From Chondrilla cf. caribensis (taxonomy: Eukaryota; Porifera; Demospongiae; Chondrillida; Chondrillidae): a stretch of DNA of 64,000 bases. This document shows positions 1 to 15,600 of this stretch, piece by piece; within the stretch, counting starts at the first letter, position 1; each line of letters begins with the position of its first letter. The stretch lies in contig OZ026556.1 in the NCBI GenBank assembly GCA_964020155.1, forward strand, positions 5,275,119 to 5,339,118, read 5' to 3'. Position numbers and translations under genes: made by a program. The notes beneath the pieces were generated by a model. The model saw only the letters and a list, made by a program, of their open reading frames with translations. It was not told the DNA's origin and made no database searches.

Positions 1-740
1 CGTCTCTGGCTGGCTACCACTAAGGCTCAGCAAATGAAGGAAGCCTTGAAGGAGCACCGGGGTGCTGTGACTTGCATTAGAGTACGTATGAATGACCAAG
101 AATGCATCACCTCCAGCAACGATGGGACCTGCATCATTTGGGATCTAGTGTGAGAGGAAAACCCTGTATTCAATTGACGACTTGATTTTACATTTGTTCT
201 TTTTGTGTAATCACGTCATTTTTAGACGGTGTGTTCGCAATCAAGTTATCTTTGCAAATACCATGTTCAAGGCTGTGTGCTACCATCCTGAAGAGTGCCA
301 AGTGATAACGGGGGGGACAGACAGGAAGATTGGCTACTGGGACACCTTTGATGGTAGTCAGATCAGAGAACTGGATGGCTCAAAGACTGGGTCCATTGAT
401 GGGATGGATATTACTAAATGTGGAAGTTACTTTGTAACAGGTGGAAGTGACAAGGTTGTGAAGGTACATTTTATAGTAACTGGAGTTGTTTGTTTATTGT
501 TACATGTACCTGTGGGTTTTATTGTGTGAGTTACTATGTATAATATACACATATATTATGTATATTATATTGTATTAGGTTTGGTTGTACAATGAGGGCG
601 AGGTCACTCATAAAGGCACTGGCCACAGTGGAGATATAGTACGCATCAAGATTTCACCAGATGGCCAGCATATCATTAGTGTGAGTGCGGATGGAGGCAT
701 TCTTCGATGGAGATTTCCATTATTTACAACAAACAATTGA
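1..740 (+). CDS. CFAP52: CFAP52 (WDR16) ciliary WD40 protein, 3' end of gene
   Basis: This is the C-terminal part of a WD40-repeat protein of motile cilia; the 5' part lies outside the window. Exons are 1-149, 226-463 and 579-740, all GT-AG with matching phases, giving 182 residues and a TGA stop at 738-740. Visible motifs include CIIWDL at the end of the first exon, NTMFKAVCYHPEE, GGTDRKIGYWDTFDG, GSIDGMDITKCG and the final SVSADGGILRWRFPLF. From memory these align nearly residue for residue with the vertebrate CFAP52 C-terminus. Known family role: a microtubule inner protein of the ciliary doublet needed for ciliary motility. The gene converges on ATG12, with only 68 bp between the two stop codons, so the 3' UTRs must be very short or overlap. 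An AATAAA at 999-1004 lies inside an ATG12 intron and could serve this gene. The identification is strong. Confidence 0.93.
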
Positions 741-808
741 ACATAACTGAAAGCTCTTCACAGTATCAGTGACTGCCTGTCCATAGTATCTACATGAACA
801 TGCCATTG

Positions 809-1295
809 CTATCCCCACACTTCACTTTTGCAGTAGTGTAATATGAGTTTACCGTTCGAACCATAGCACTGCAGGAGACAAGAGACAATAATAATACTAT
901 GTGGTTCACCAACCACAGTTTTGTTATGCTGACTTCATTTAAAGTTCCAATGTCTTGGAGTGGAGATGGGGAGAAGGACTGCATCACATACATGAACTAA
1001 TAAAATGAAACGAACATATCAAGGAGTAGGGTGGTGTTGAAAGACACATTTCCATACCAAAGCACATACCAAGGACTCTTCGGGCGATAGCTGTAGCCTT
1101 CTCCTCAAAACATCAATTAATTCACCGACTGTGGTAGCCCTGGGAATTTGCACCCTCTTCGGTTCTATTAATGGAGTATTGGGACCGTTCTTAAAGACAA
1201 CGATGACTGAAGTAAAATACGGTAGAAAGGAGGTCATTTTAAATAATCTAGTGGATAAATCTGATAATAATACCTTTCTCCGCCCCGTCGGCCAT
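809..1295 (-). CDS. ATG12: ATG12 ubiquitin-like autophagy conjugation protein
   Basis: Four minus-strand exons: 1295-1274, 1206-1070, 996-934 and 868-809, with stop at 811-809. Phases match and the product is 93 residues. ATG12 is a ubiquitin-like modifier that ATG7 and ATG10 couple to ATG5; the ATG12-ATG5-ATG16 complex then promotes LC3/ATG8 lipidation. The start [20 protein letters not shown] matches the first strand of the fold. The conserved signature [20 protein letters not shown] lies in exon 3, and exon 4 ends in HYCKSEVW followed by the C-terminal glycine required for conjugation. The protein lacks the long disordered N-terminal extension of the human form (140 residues), so it is close to a minimal ubiquitin fold. 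The first exon is only 22 nt. The donor of exon 3 is GTCAGC, slightly off consensus. It is head-to-head with SMURF. Confidence 0.93.
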
Positions 1296-1347
1296 TTTAA
1301 TTCATTTTCAGACTATACAGAACATTAACGAGTAGTATCTATATAAA
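1296..1347. promoter_or_regulatory. ATG12/SMURF shared bidirectional promoter region
   Basis: Only 52 bp separate the ATG12 start codon (1295, minus) from the modelled SMURF start codon (1348, plus). Whatever drives the two genes must lie in this gap or inside their first exons and introns. A TATATAAA stretch at 1340-1347 touches the SMURF ATG, too close to act as a normal TATA box for that start. The SMURF transcript may therefore begin further upstream, or its true start may differ. No factor site was recognised. The role is inferred from spacing alone. Confidence 0.55.
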
Positions 1348-5491
<4,144 letters not shown>

Positions 5492-5657
5492 TCACTATAA
5501 ACTGGTCCTTTTTATCCCTGTATAATAGCATGCCGATTATACCTATTTGTACTGCAGTTACTTTCGTCGTCGATCATGTAATGCAGACTGTGAGTACAAT
5601 GTCAGTAATAGGGAATGCGTCGTATCTACAGTCGTAATGCAATAGTCTGCGGGAAGT

Positions 5658-5671
5658 GTTGTCATGGTAAC
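5658..5671 (+). promoter_or_regulatory. RFX X-box-like motif upstream of DRC3
   Basis: GTTGTCATGGTAAC lies 18 bp before the DRC3 start codon. It matches the symmetric RFX consensus GTTGCCATGGCAAC at 12 of 14 positions, and its right half fits RGYAAC exactly. RFX factors drive ciliary genes across animals, and the downstream gene is ciliary, so function is likely. This is inferred from motif and context, not measured. Confidence 0.7.
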
Positions 5672-5689
5672 AGTAGGCCACTGGCGAAA

Positions 5690-8146
5690 ATGAGTCGCTT
5701 GTACGATACGGTGGAGCCAAATGTTTTGAAGGAGGAATTTTTAGCAGAAGTCGTCGAAGCACAAAAACCTTCTGGAGAAGCAGGGAGATTAGCATCGGAA
5801 GAAGGAATTGAGTTTCATGAAGTTTCAGAATTAAGGCTTGATTTCAGAAGTAATCTAAAATGCACATCTTACTGAGTAGCTCAAGGATGAGATGCAGCCC
5901 TTTCTTCGCATTCTTTTAGACATACTGAGAATAGATAATTTGTGGCAGTTTAGAAATTTAAGAAAGCTTCAATTGGACAACAATATCATCGAAGAGATTA
6001 GTGGTCTCGAGGTTCTTGTGCATTTAGAATGGCTGGGTAGGTGTTCTGTGGTGCTTGAAGTAAATCTGAAATTGTCAAAAAATGTGTTATCTGTACACGA
6101 GCCACCCTCCTTGTTCACTCCAGATCTGTCCTTCAATAACATTGAATGCATCAAAGGCCTTCAGTCTCTAGAGTATCTGCAAGACCTCAGTTTATCTCAT
6201 AACAGGATAAAAGTGATCGAGAACTTGGAAGGACTTCACAGACTACAGGTGTTGTCCATTGGGTACAATAGTTTAGAGTCTGTGGATAACGTGAGTGTTC
6301 AGTCAACATACGTACCTCGGAGGGGCAAGTTGTAATGACTGGAGTGTTCTTTCCACTGCCATGTATGCGTAGGTTCTCTATTTGAGGCAATTCAAGAAGC
6401 TATCATCTCTAAATATTGCCAACAATCCTTTATGTCACAGCAGTGAGCATGTCTACCCTCAGTACCTACTGGCCACACTTCCTCAGTTGGTGTACCTGGA
6501 CTTTAGATACATTTCACCAGAAGGGGTAATTCTAGATGGTGGTGTTCTTTTCATCTCGTAACTTTTTGAAGTTTACTTTGTGTGTGTGTGTACTGTAGAG
6601 AGAGGAAGCCTGTAAGAAATATCAAGAGCTGCTTGATTCTTTGGAATTGAAGGATCGCGAGACAGAGAGGAAAGCATCAGAGGCTTTAAAGCAAAGCATA
6701 AAATTAGCTGAATACAAAGTAACTTGATTGACTGGTTACTGTGTTTACGTGTAGCACGATGTTTTCATACCCCAGGGTGCATATGTGGATGGGTTAGATG
6801 AGTCCCAGCTATTTCATGCCATGTTTGAGGAGGACAAAGACTTGGAGCAGATCAAGCTCATACCTGGTGTCTCTGCCATGCTCTCAGAGTATCTTATCAT
6901 CAGTGTAAATGTGTGTGTGTTTGTACATGAGTGTGTGGGGTATGTTTGAGTTTGTGTATGTGCATATGTGTGTTTTGTGTTTATGTATGTACATAAGTGT
7001 CTAATCAAGTAGTGAGCTTGTTTGTACGCCTTAACAATGGAATAGATTGGAAAAGAAGTTTGAAGTAGTGTGTGTAGATTTAGTTCATGAAGGCTTAGCG
7101 ATGTCTATGAAAAGATGTGAAGATAGGTCTGGGTTCATTCAAGCTAGACAGGAAGCTATGGAAGAGAACAAGCATGCAGCATTGGACAGGATATCAGTTT
7201 ATGAGGAGTATAAAGGTCAGTTATTGGAAACTGTGAAAGGTCAAGATCAGCTCCAGACCATGCTGGAAACTATGGCTGATGGACATCACAGACTGAAGGA
7301 AGATCTACTCCAGATTGAGATGAAACTTGTGGAACAAATCGATGTCAGTTCAATTGACAACACACATGCTTGCTTACATGAGTGTATGTATAGTATATCT
7401 TTGTACTAGGAAACTACCAAAGATTTTGAACGTCAGTACTCCGAAATGGTACAGGCCTTTCAGGAGAGTGTTCAAGCACAATATCCTGCCTATTAGAGAC
7501 ATGCTGCACGTACTAAGTAATGTGATAATTCCTATCAATGTTATAGTTAATACATTATTGTAGCGTACAGGAGAGCCTGTGCATTCTCATCCTGAAGTGT
7601 TTGAGCTCCTTAGCTCCTCCTACTATGACTCAATGTCGGGAATTAGAGGCTAGCCATCATGAGCAGGTCAGTGCTATGGCTAATCAGTTGTTGGAGAAAT
7701 TCTCTAGAAACCAGTTGGAGGATGAGTGTCCAGATCAACTGCGAATGGTTAGTGGGTACAACAGCAGCATGGGTTATTACAGTTGTTGTCAGGGAATTCT
7801 GCCCTTTCTAGTTACTTGTGGACAAAGACTCTTTTTTGAGCTTACTTACAGCTTCACATGATGTACATTTCTTGGCCATTGACAGCAAGGTGTGTTGCAG
7901 CCATTTGTCTCTGAAATGATTATCATCACATGTACACACTTTGTACTTCATGTACATTGGTGGCCACAGGAAGACTCCATGATACAATCAATGAATAAAG
8001 ACAAAGACACCTTCCTCGCCGAATTACAAGAAGAGGAGTTTGCACGTAATCGAGGTAGAGTCTTGGAAATAACTCATTACTTGAAATACGAAAGAGAAGT
8101 ATTGGAAGAGTTCGAAGACAATTTTGCTCCTACTGAAGAGAACTAA
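5690..8146 (+). CDS. DRC3: DRC3 (LRRC48), nexin-dynein regulatory complex subunit
   Basis: Eleven exons: 5690-5849, 5920-6036, 6124-6290, 6373-6525, 6599-6718, 6776-6888, 7046-7343, 7410-7467, 7614-7747, 7812-7889, 7970-8146. Phases match, giving 524 residues against 523 in human. DRC3 is a subunit of the nexin-dynein regulatory complex, which links outer doublets in the axoneme. The start MSRLYDTVEPNVLKEE is the family N-terminus. Leucine-rich repeats span about residues 50-180, with motifs such as NLRKLQLDNNIIEEI and LDLSFNNIECIKGL (split across the exon 2/3 junction). The rest is mainly coiled coil, including TQCRELEASHHEQ and VDKDSFLSLLTASHDVHFLA. An upstream in-frame ATG near 5615 was not used because the family begins at 5690. 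The exon 8/9 junction (7467 to 7614) was chosen for frame and alignment and is the least secure. A polyadenylation signal AATAAA lies at 8242-8247. Confidence 0.93.
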
Positions 8147-8241
8147 TTCTATCATGACCTAAGATCAATGAATTCATTGCTATCAACTCTGTTATTGTTC
8201 TTATGTACAAATCTGCTTATTATATACAACAAAATGAAAAT

Positions 8242-8247
8242 AATAAA
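8242..8247 (+). promoter_or_regulatory. DRC3 polyadenylation signal AATAAA
   Basis: AATAAA lies 96 bp after the DRC3 stop and 20 bp before the end of the convergent NEURL2-like coding region. The DRC3 3' end therefore probably overlaps the neighbouring gene's transcript. Confidence 0.55.
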
Positions 8248-8266
8248 AAAATCAATTTAGTTTGTG

Positions 8267-9407
8267 TTACATGTATTGTCTGTAACAATGTAGCTTTTGT
8301 TTAACTGTCTGAGGAAGAGGGAGTTGATCGATGGACTGCTCATCTGGAAGGAGAGACAGGATCTTGTCCATACACTTTTCCTTGAGAGATTCGCTCTCAA
8401 CACCTACCAATTAAGAAAGTACATATTGTAAACAACAGAGCCATATTACGCATACTACACATACGATAACCAAATGTACATATAACAAACTACACACAAG
8501 TTCAACACAGCAACTCTGATTCTCATAAGATTGCACAAATTTTCATGGATTTTGCAATAAAACTTGGATTTGTGAATACTTCTCCATGGAGACTGAGGGA
8601 TATGTCCTTTTGTAACCAAGACAAACATGAATTGCAATCCATCAATAATCAAAGCAAGTGCAGTACATTGCATGTTTACACCAGTCAACACACTATGCAT
8701 GGCCTTCCATGATGGAAGTACGTATGTGGGAGCATTAGACTGATTACAATTCACAATCATGACTAAAACTGGAAATCCACTGCAATGCATAACAATATGT
8801 CTATGCTCTAGTGCAAGGGTGAGAGTGCAGCAATCTCATACGCACCTGACCGTGTTATTGTCGTTGCTTTACACCGGCCATAGTGGTCTACCACAGCATA
8901 CACGTTGTAGCCACTGAGGTACACATTCTCTGTAGCCAAGCCCTGGTAGCATCCATTGACATAAAAACTAAGTTGACCTTCACTAGTAAGCTGCATGCCG
9001 AGTCTGTCTCCACATTTCAGGTTGTCTAAACTAACCATACCGTAGGGCTTTTCAGCCAACTCACTACTTTCTGACAAACGATTGTGAAGCTTCTGATTAC
9101 ACCAGACGCAGAAACTTGGCGCGTCCGGAGAGTACCTTGGTATCTTAATATGACGAATTTCGCAGTTTTTCGATATCCTCATAACTCCTAGTTTGAATGT
9201 TCCTGACCAAGATGTTCCAAGCTCAGTTAACATTACTTCAAATTCCGCCTCTCCTCGTAACCTCCTTGCACCAAAACATACACCATATGCGTATGTAGAC
9301 TCGGGGTCCTTTTTACGAGCAGAATATCCGTCCTCTACTATTGCCATGTGCGATGACCTGACTTCGTGGTAGCCAAAATCTCTCCTGTGGGACTGACTCT
9401 CCGCCAT
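8267..9407 (-). CDS. NEURL2: NEURL2-like protein: single NHR domain plus SOCS box
   Basis: Two minus-strand exons, 9407-8846 and 8403-8267 (phase 1, GT-AG), encode 232 residues. Exon 1 is a neuralized homology repeat (NHR) domain. Motifs include TYAYGVCFGARRLRGEAEFE near residue 38, the core GTSWSGTFKLGVMR, and CGDRLGMQL followed by LSFYVNGCYQG and YAVVDHYGRC. Exon 2 adds ESLKEKCMDKILSLLPDE and SIDQLPLPQTVKQKL, which read as a SOCS box (an Elongin/Cullin adaptor motif). One NHR followed by a C-terminal SOCS box is the layout of vertebrate NEURL2 (Ozz), a substrate receptor of a Cullin-5 ligase. Neuralized proper has two NHRs and a RING finger, which are absent here. The 442-bp intron is the longest in the gene and shows nothing recognisable. 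Orthology to NEURL2 rather than another NHR protein is likely but not proven. Confidence 0.82.
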
Positions 9408-9472
9408 TTTCTAAAATCACTTTCGTTTCTGATCCCATTCTAAATCTGAGAGCTGTTTCCATAACAACTACA
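9408..9472. promoter_or_regulatory. Bidirectional promoter of NEURL2-like and IFT56, with X-box-like motif
   Basis: Sixty-five bp separate the two divergent start codons. GTTTCCATAACAAC at 9455-9468 matches the RFX X-box consensus at 11 of 14 positions, with one mismatch in each half-site, and ends 4 bp before the IFT56 ATG. The IFT56 side is a ciliary gene, so RFX control is plausible. Whether the NEURL2-like gene shares this control cannot be told from sequence. Confidence 0.6.
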
Positions 9473-12325
9473 ATGGTGAGTGTTTGCGATCGGCTATGTA
9501 GTAGGACGGCGCTGTTTCTGGACCATGTCTTAATTTTTCTTCTCGACTTATAGAATATTTCACGCACAAAACCTGTTCAACCTGCAACACCAAAAGAAAA
9601 ACGTAAGAAGATTAAACTACCGCTTTTGGAAGAATTTCTTGCAAACCGAGACTACACCGGTGCTCTGACGTTATTAGAGGTAAATATACACATGTACTGC
9701 TAGATAGCTTCGCATTTTATGCAATAAAGAATCCGAACAGACAGCCGAAAACTCACATTACCTTCTTTTTAGTCATGGTTGTCTCATTTACTCAACTGCA
9801 TGCATGCTGCATTTCTTCGTAATAGTTTGTGAGAAGCACTGGCAAGACTGTCATCGAGCATGCCAACCATTGGCTAGCTTATTGTGCGTTTCATCTTGGG
9901 GACTACATGCGGGCCAAACAGGTTCGTCTTTCCCTTGTAGTCTTCTGTGTGGATTTCCAGTTAGAAGCCAGTCTACTGTGTGTAGGAGTATGAGGCACTG
10001 ACCAATCAGGAGGCCTGCCACCCAGATGTGTGGTCTAATTTAGCTGTCTGCTACTTTTACTTGGGAATGTACAAAGAATCTCAAGAAGCTGTGATGAAAG
10101 GTTACTTGAAAGAGGTTTCATTATTCTGTGGTGGTACCCGCGTTATTGCTGTCATTGTTGCTACTTCTCTAGGTCCAAAAGGCAGACTGCAAAACAGGCT
10201 TCTCTTTCATTTAGCACATAAAGTATGTGTGTACATGTGTGATATTTGTGTTGTCTTAGTGCTATGTGAGTTTGTTTGTGGTAGTTTGGAGATGAACAGC
10301 AAGTCATGCATTACCATAAGAACCTGCAGAACATTGTTGAGGATCAGGTGTGTAGCACTCTGAAGTATTAGGTCATTTAACTTACTAATTCATAATTGTG
10401 TGTTCAGTTGAGTTTGGCTGCAATGCACTACTTGAGAACTCACTATCAAGAAGCCATAGACGTGTACAAGAGACTCCTTTTGGATCGCAGGTGAGTTCTG
10501 TGCTTGTCACGGGTTGGTACCACCACAGAATATTATGCATATCGTATGTTGTGATGTTTTCTGATATTTAGAGAGTTGCTGGCCTTAAATGTGTACTTAG
10601 CCATGTGCTATCACCGACTGGACTACTACGATGTGTCGCAGGAAGTCTTGTCCAGTTATGTCCAGATGTACCCAGACAGCACAGTCGCCATTAACTTGAA
10701 GGCTTGCAACTATTACAGATTGTTCAATGGCAAAGCTGCTGAGGTACATATGTACTTATCTTCACCTCTTTTTGCTGGTGTTATTCTCAATTTGATGAAC
10801 TCACTTATCCCTCAGGCTGAACTCAAAGGTCTCCAAGATGCTATCTCTTCTTCATTTCAATTTGCTAAGGATCTTATTCGACATAACTTGGTAAGTTTTA
10901 TTTCATGATGTATTCTTCTATACATCCACCAATCGCCATTTTAATACAGGTAATATTCCGCGATGGTGAGGGGGCTCTGCAGGTTTTCCCTTCTCTTGTT
11001 GGAGTAATTCCTGAAGCAAGACTGAATCTGGTGATTTACCATCTGAGACAAGGTTTGTACCTGTGCTGTGAACCTCCTGCACTGTCAGCTTTGATCACCC
11101 TAATAGCTTCTTGGTGCTAGATGATGTAAAGTCTGCTTACAAACTAATCAAAGATGTGGAGCCAAGCTCTCCTCAAGAGTACATCCTCAAAGCTGTCTGT
11201 AATGCAGCTGTCGGCCAAGAGACTAACTCTGTGTGTAGGCAAAATCCCTGTGCATATGCAAACAATATTATCTTTTTATCAATACTTTCTGTAGAGAGAA
11301 CATTTGAAACTGGCTCAAAACTACTATCAACTTGTTGGCAGTGCCGCCTCAGAGTGTGGTAGGTCCAGCACAAGCCTGTACCTTATTCAGTGGTGTCCAG
11401 TTTTGATTGCCATTGTTTGGTATTTTGTTGCAGACACAATACCAGGACGACATTGCATGGCTTCCTGTTATTTCCTTCTGAAACAGTTTGAAGATGTTCT
11501 GATTTATCTCAACTCCATAAAGGCAGTGGCTATACCAGGTGATCTCTGTTAATGTGCAGAAATTATGTCCCTTTTTGGTCTTACCCATAGAGCTATTACT
11601 ACAACGATGACACTTTCAACTTCAATTTGGCTCAAGCTGCTGGTGCTACTGGAAATTTTCAAGAGGCTGAGGAAGTCTTGCTGCTAATACAGTCCGAGAA
11701 AGTGAAACAGGATTATGTTTACATTAGCTGGCTGGCCAGATGCTGTGAGTGCATTGGGAGTTATGTGCAGTGTACTGTTAACCTCTCACGTTTGGTTCAT
11801 TTTTCACAAGTTATCATGAATCGAAGGCCTGAACAAGCTTGGGAATTGTATCTGAAGATGGAAACATCTGCAGATTCTTTCAGTCTGCTTCAACTGATTG
11901 CCAATAGCTGCTACAAAGTCAGTTTGGAATACCATGAGTTAGTCTGTCCCTGATTGCTAATTTTTAAACCTATAGATGGGTCAATTCTTCTTTGCTGCTA
12001 AAGCCTTTGATGTTCTTGAAAAACTGGACCCAAATCCGGAGTATTGGGAAGGCAAAAGAGGAGCTTGTATAGGGCAGTTCCAGCTAGTGATTGCTGGGAG
12101 AGAATCAAGGTATGCAGGAATCTTGGATGGGTTTGGTTCAGCTTTTATATTAAATGCTCACACGTGTATCTTCTCAGAGAAACATTACGGGACATTGTCC
12201 AAATACTGCAAGAAACAGCTAATTCTCAATCTGAGCTTATCGTAGTGGCTATCAAAAAGTGGGCCAAGGACAACAAGTTCCCAATTGCTGGACCTGCCAG
12301 AAGAGACCCTTTGTCGAATATTTGA
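9473..12325 (+). CDS. IFT56: IFT56 (TTC26), TPR subunit of intraflagellar transport complex B
   Basis: Seventeen exons: 9473-9475 (ATG only), 9554-9679, 9826-9921, 9986-10100, 10173-10222, 10285-10347, 10408-10490, 10572-10743, 10816-10890, 10950-11052, 11121-11230, 11295-11358, 11434-11525, 11591-11744, 11811-11917, 11976-12109, 12178-12325. The product is 564 residues against 554 in human. IFT56 is an IFT-B subunit that carries motility proteins into cilia. TPR-like helices run throughout. Near-identical family stretches include [60 protein letters not shown] and [18 protein letters not shown]. The exon 13 donor is uncertain: GCA|GTGGCT was chosen, giving one extra alanine compared with human. 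A GC-AG intron one codon earlier would also fit. The first exon holds only the start codon, which is unusual but agrees with the MNISRTKP start of the family. Confidence 0.93.
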
Positions 12326-12635
12326 TGTTTTGTGAATGCTAGCAATCCTTGATTGTACATGCACTGTCCTGAGACTGAGTAAAAATTACCTATTTATCCA
12401 TTTATTAGCAGCCAAATGGTTGATCACGTATCAGGTGACCTACGTACTTGTGTATATGTTTATAGGGTCAGGGTGTTACAGTGCAGTTCACTGCCCAATA
12501 TGACAATTGATATACATTAAAAGAAATGACCTAAAGGCTGTGTGAGAAACAATGTGTGACTATATACAATATCACAACATAATCAAATTAACGATCAATC
12601 ATGTTCTCCTGGGCACCAGGCTATAATCACTGTTA
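12326..12635. other. Intergenic gap between convergent IFT56 and SMARCAL1
   Basis: These 310 bp lie between the two stop codons and hold the 3' UTRs. TTTATT at 12401-12406 reads as AATAAA on the minus strand, 230 bp past the SMARCAL1 stop, and is its likely polyadenylation signal. ATTAAA at 12516-12521 on the plus strand could serve IFT56. I see nothing else here. Confidence 0.5.
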
Positions 12636-15600
12636 TCAGTCAGATTTCATGGAACTCATAACAATACTGCTCAGAGAAGAGAAGTCATCTTTAGCTAATC
12701 CTGCTTTGGATAAAACATTCAGTTTGTCTTGAACCATCGGCCTATGTACGCAGAGAGTGACCAGGCCAACACAAACAGCAAGCAACTACTAGAATAGCCT
12801 CACCAGATGAAATCATCAACAGTTCCTTTGGCCACTAAGTAGTAGATATTAACCAATCTCTTCTGACCTATTCTGTGTACTCTGTCCTCTGCCTGGACTA
12901 GGATCTATAAATTGACCAGAGCACATGCAAATTAGTACCAAATACAACAAACAATCTAATGTATGGCAGTTACCCCAGGGTTCCAGAACAGCTCAGCAAA
13001 CACAACTGTTGATGCTGCCGTTAGTGTGAGACCTGTATCAGGCCAGATAGTACTCAGAGAATGAGTAGGAGGTGAGAGGTGTTCACCTACCAGCATTGGC
13101 TGCAGTTATTGAAAGAAGGGCTACCAGACAAGACTGATCATGTTGGAACTTGTCACATAGACCTTGTCGCATTTCAGGAGCAGTTCGGCCATCAATACAG
13201 ACATATGAGATGTTCTGCACATAGGAAGAGACATACAGTATTATCATGGTGATGTGTGGACTGCAGCAGATCTCACTTTAGCCTGGAGACTACCTCCCAG
13301 AGCATCAATCATAACACGATGATGAGCAAATACTAAAATCTTCTGACCATTCTCCAACTTCTCAGCTATGTACTCCCTGACAAACCAACAATTAATAGCT
13401 GGAAGGACACAGGAGCTCACACACAGTCACTTACTCAACAGCTGACAGTTTCAAGTTGGCAGTCCACTCATATAGGGATAACAGATTACCTCTCTGCTCC
13501 AGTTGCTGTGGACAGCACATGTCAATGTCACTACAGTGAATATGTGAAGAAGGTGGTTACCTTAAGAGTGGAAGCATGGTCCAAATGTGCCTTCATTTGC
13601 TTCAGCTCTTTACAGTCGGTGATGAGATGCTCTATGGACACTACCTGGCGTATCTTGTCTGGCAACTGATCCATAACATCCGGCTTTAGGCGCCTACAGG
13701 CCATATAGAATAAATATTTGAATGAAAATGAGTTCAAAACCCCTTTGGCTGAACCTGATCATAATCTTTCTCTCAAGGTACATCTGAAGCTCAGACATGT
13801 GTGATGAACCACTAAAGTCCCAACCAAATGTTGTCTAACGGAATGGAATGAGACTGACAACAATCTCACAAGCAGCCAAGACACAATCTTTGGTCCAAAT
13901 TCTGAACTTTAACCTACACTTCGTCCATTGCAATATCTCTGTCCAAAGTCTACATAGGACATACCAAAGGTTCTGTCTATGGCAGTCAATTGTGTGTAGA
14001 GTTCCAGGGGTCTAGACAGAGCTGGTGTTCCAGATAACAACAGTGACCTATTAGCAGACTGTAGAACATTAACAGTACACAGGTGATCTGCACACAGAAA
14101 TAGATGGAAAATGAATAGCAAACAAACTTTGAGTAAAGGGAGGATGGATTTACACCTAGCAGTTTTGAAGTTCTTTAGAAAATGAGATTCATCCTATGCA
14201 CACAATCCGCTATAACCTTCACTGTTCCGGAGAAATTGGGAGGTGTAACCTACTGCAATCACAACATTGAAGTTGCAACTCTTCAGAGGGTCAGTCATCT
14301 TAACCGCCAAGTCATAACTTGTGATGATGACCTGGTGAGATGACAAAGCCTCCACTGACTCTCTGGAGCCCGAGAACGTTATGTAGACTTGACTGTCCTC
14401 CAGTGATGGGACCCAGTACTGTAGAGCCTGTACATACACCATACGTAGAACAATGATTCAAGATGAAATTAAAAGCTCTCTAAATTGTTATGTGTACCTG
14501 TGCCCACACAAGACGAACAGAAGATGGACAAACAATCAATAATGGCCATTCTTTGTGGTAGTATGTAGCTATGGCAATAGCTTGCACTGTCTTTCCCAAA
14601 CCCATGTCATCTGCGAGCATAGCTCTACCATTTCGCTGTATGGCAAACCTAAAACAACAATTAGTTACAACTGTTAACTATAACACCAAACAACCCATCC
14701 TGCATGCACTGGCCACATACACACTGGAATGAGGCCCATGAGTGCAGCAATACATTGTCCAATACAGTCAATTTGAATACACATACTCACATAACACCTT
14801 CTTTTTGAAACTTCATGAGTCCTTCAGCAAGTTTGGGTTCAATGGCAGCAAATATTTCACTTCTAGTCCCATCAATGCAGTCACCCATTGAGGGCGTGGT
14901 GAACAGGGACACCACTGCTCGTGGTATCAGATCCATGATTACAAAAGGGCACTCATTTCTGATAGCTACAACTGGACACAAAATCACATTAACCATTTGC
15001 AAACTAACACGACCTACTCCACACCAATGTGACACGACCTACTCCACACCAATGTGACACAACCTACTCCACACCAATGTGACACGACCTACTCCACACC
15101 AATGTGACACGACCTACTCCACACCAATGTGACACGACCTACTCCACACCAATGTGACACAACCTACTCCACACCAATGTGACGTGACCTACATTACAGC
15201 TACAGGTAGTTTATATTGCTGGCGTTTTACCCTACTAAAAATTGGCATGTGATTGTTAAATCTTCATTAGTACTTAACCAAGCTGAAGATTCTACCACAT
15301 TTCTGTGGAAAGAGGAAATATCCTGACAATCACTAGGTCTTGAAAACAATCCAAGAAAGCCCAACATACATGGAGGCAGTAGGGTTCAAAAACCTACATT
15401 GTGTGACATACCACGTTGGGCTTTATTGTCGGGGCTTTCTTCAATTGTTCTTAGACATGCCAATACCTACTTCCCTGTACAGCAATGTAGCAAACAACTT
15501 CATGCTAACATTAGGCATTGAGAACATACACTAGGGTAGTTATTGGAATTTACTGAGGAAATGAATCCAAATACTCACTTAGAATGTTGAAATCTTTCAG

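Noticed and set aside
5615..5689. Upstream in-frame ATG for DRC3
   Set aside because: It would add 25 residues not found in the family and would place the X-box-like motif inside coding sequence.
14156..14193. Donor at 14155 for SMARCAL1 exon 6
   Set aside because: It breaks the frame into the SGTP exon. Extending to 14128 gives [12 protein letters not shown] followed by [12 protein letters not shown], which fits the family and the phase.
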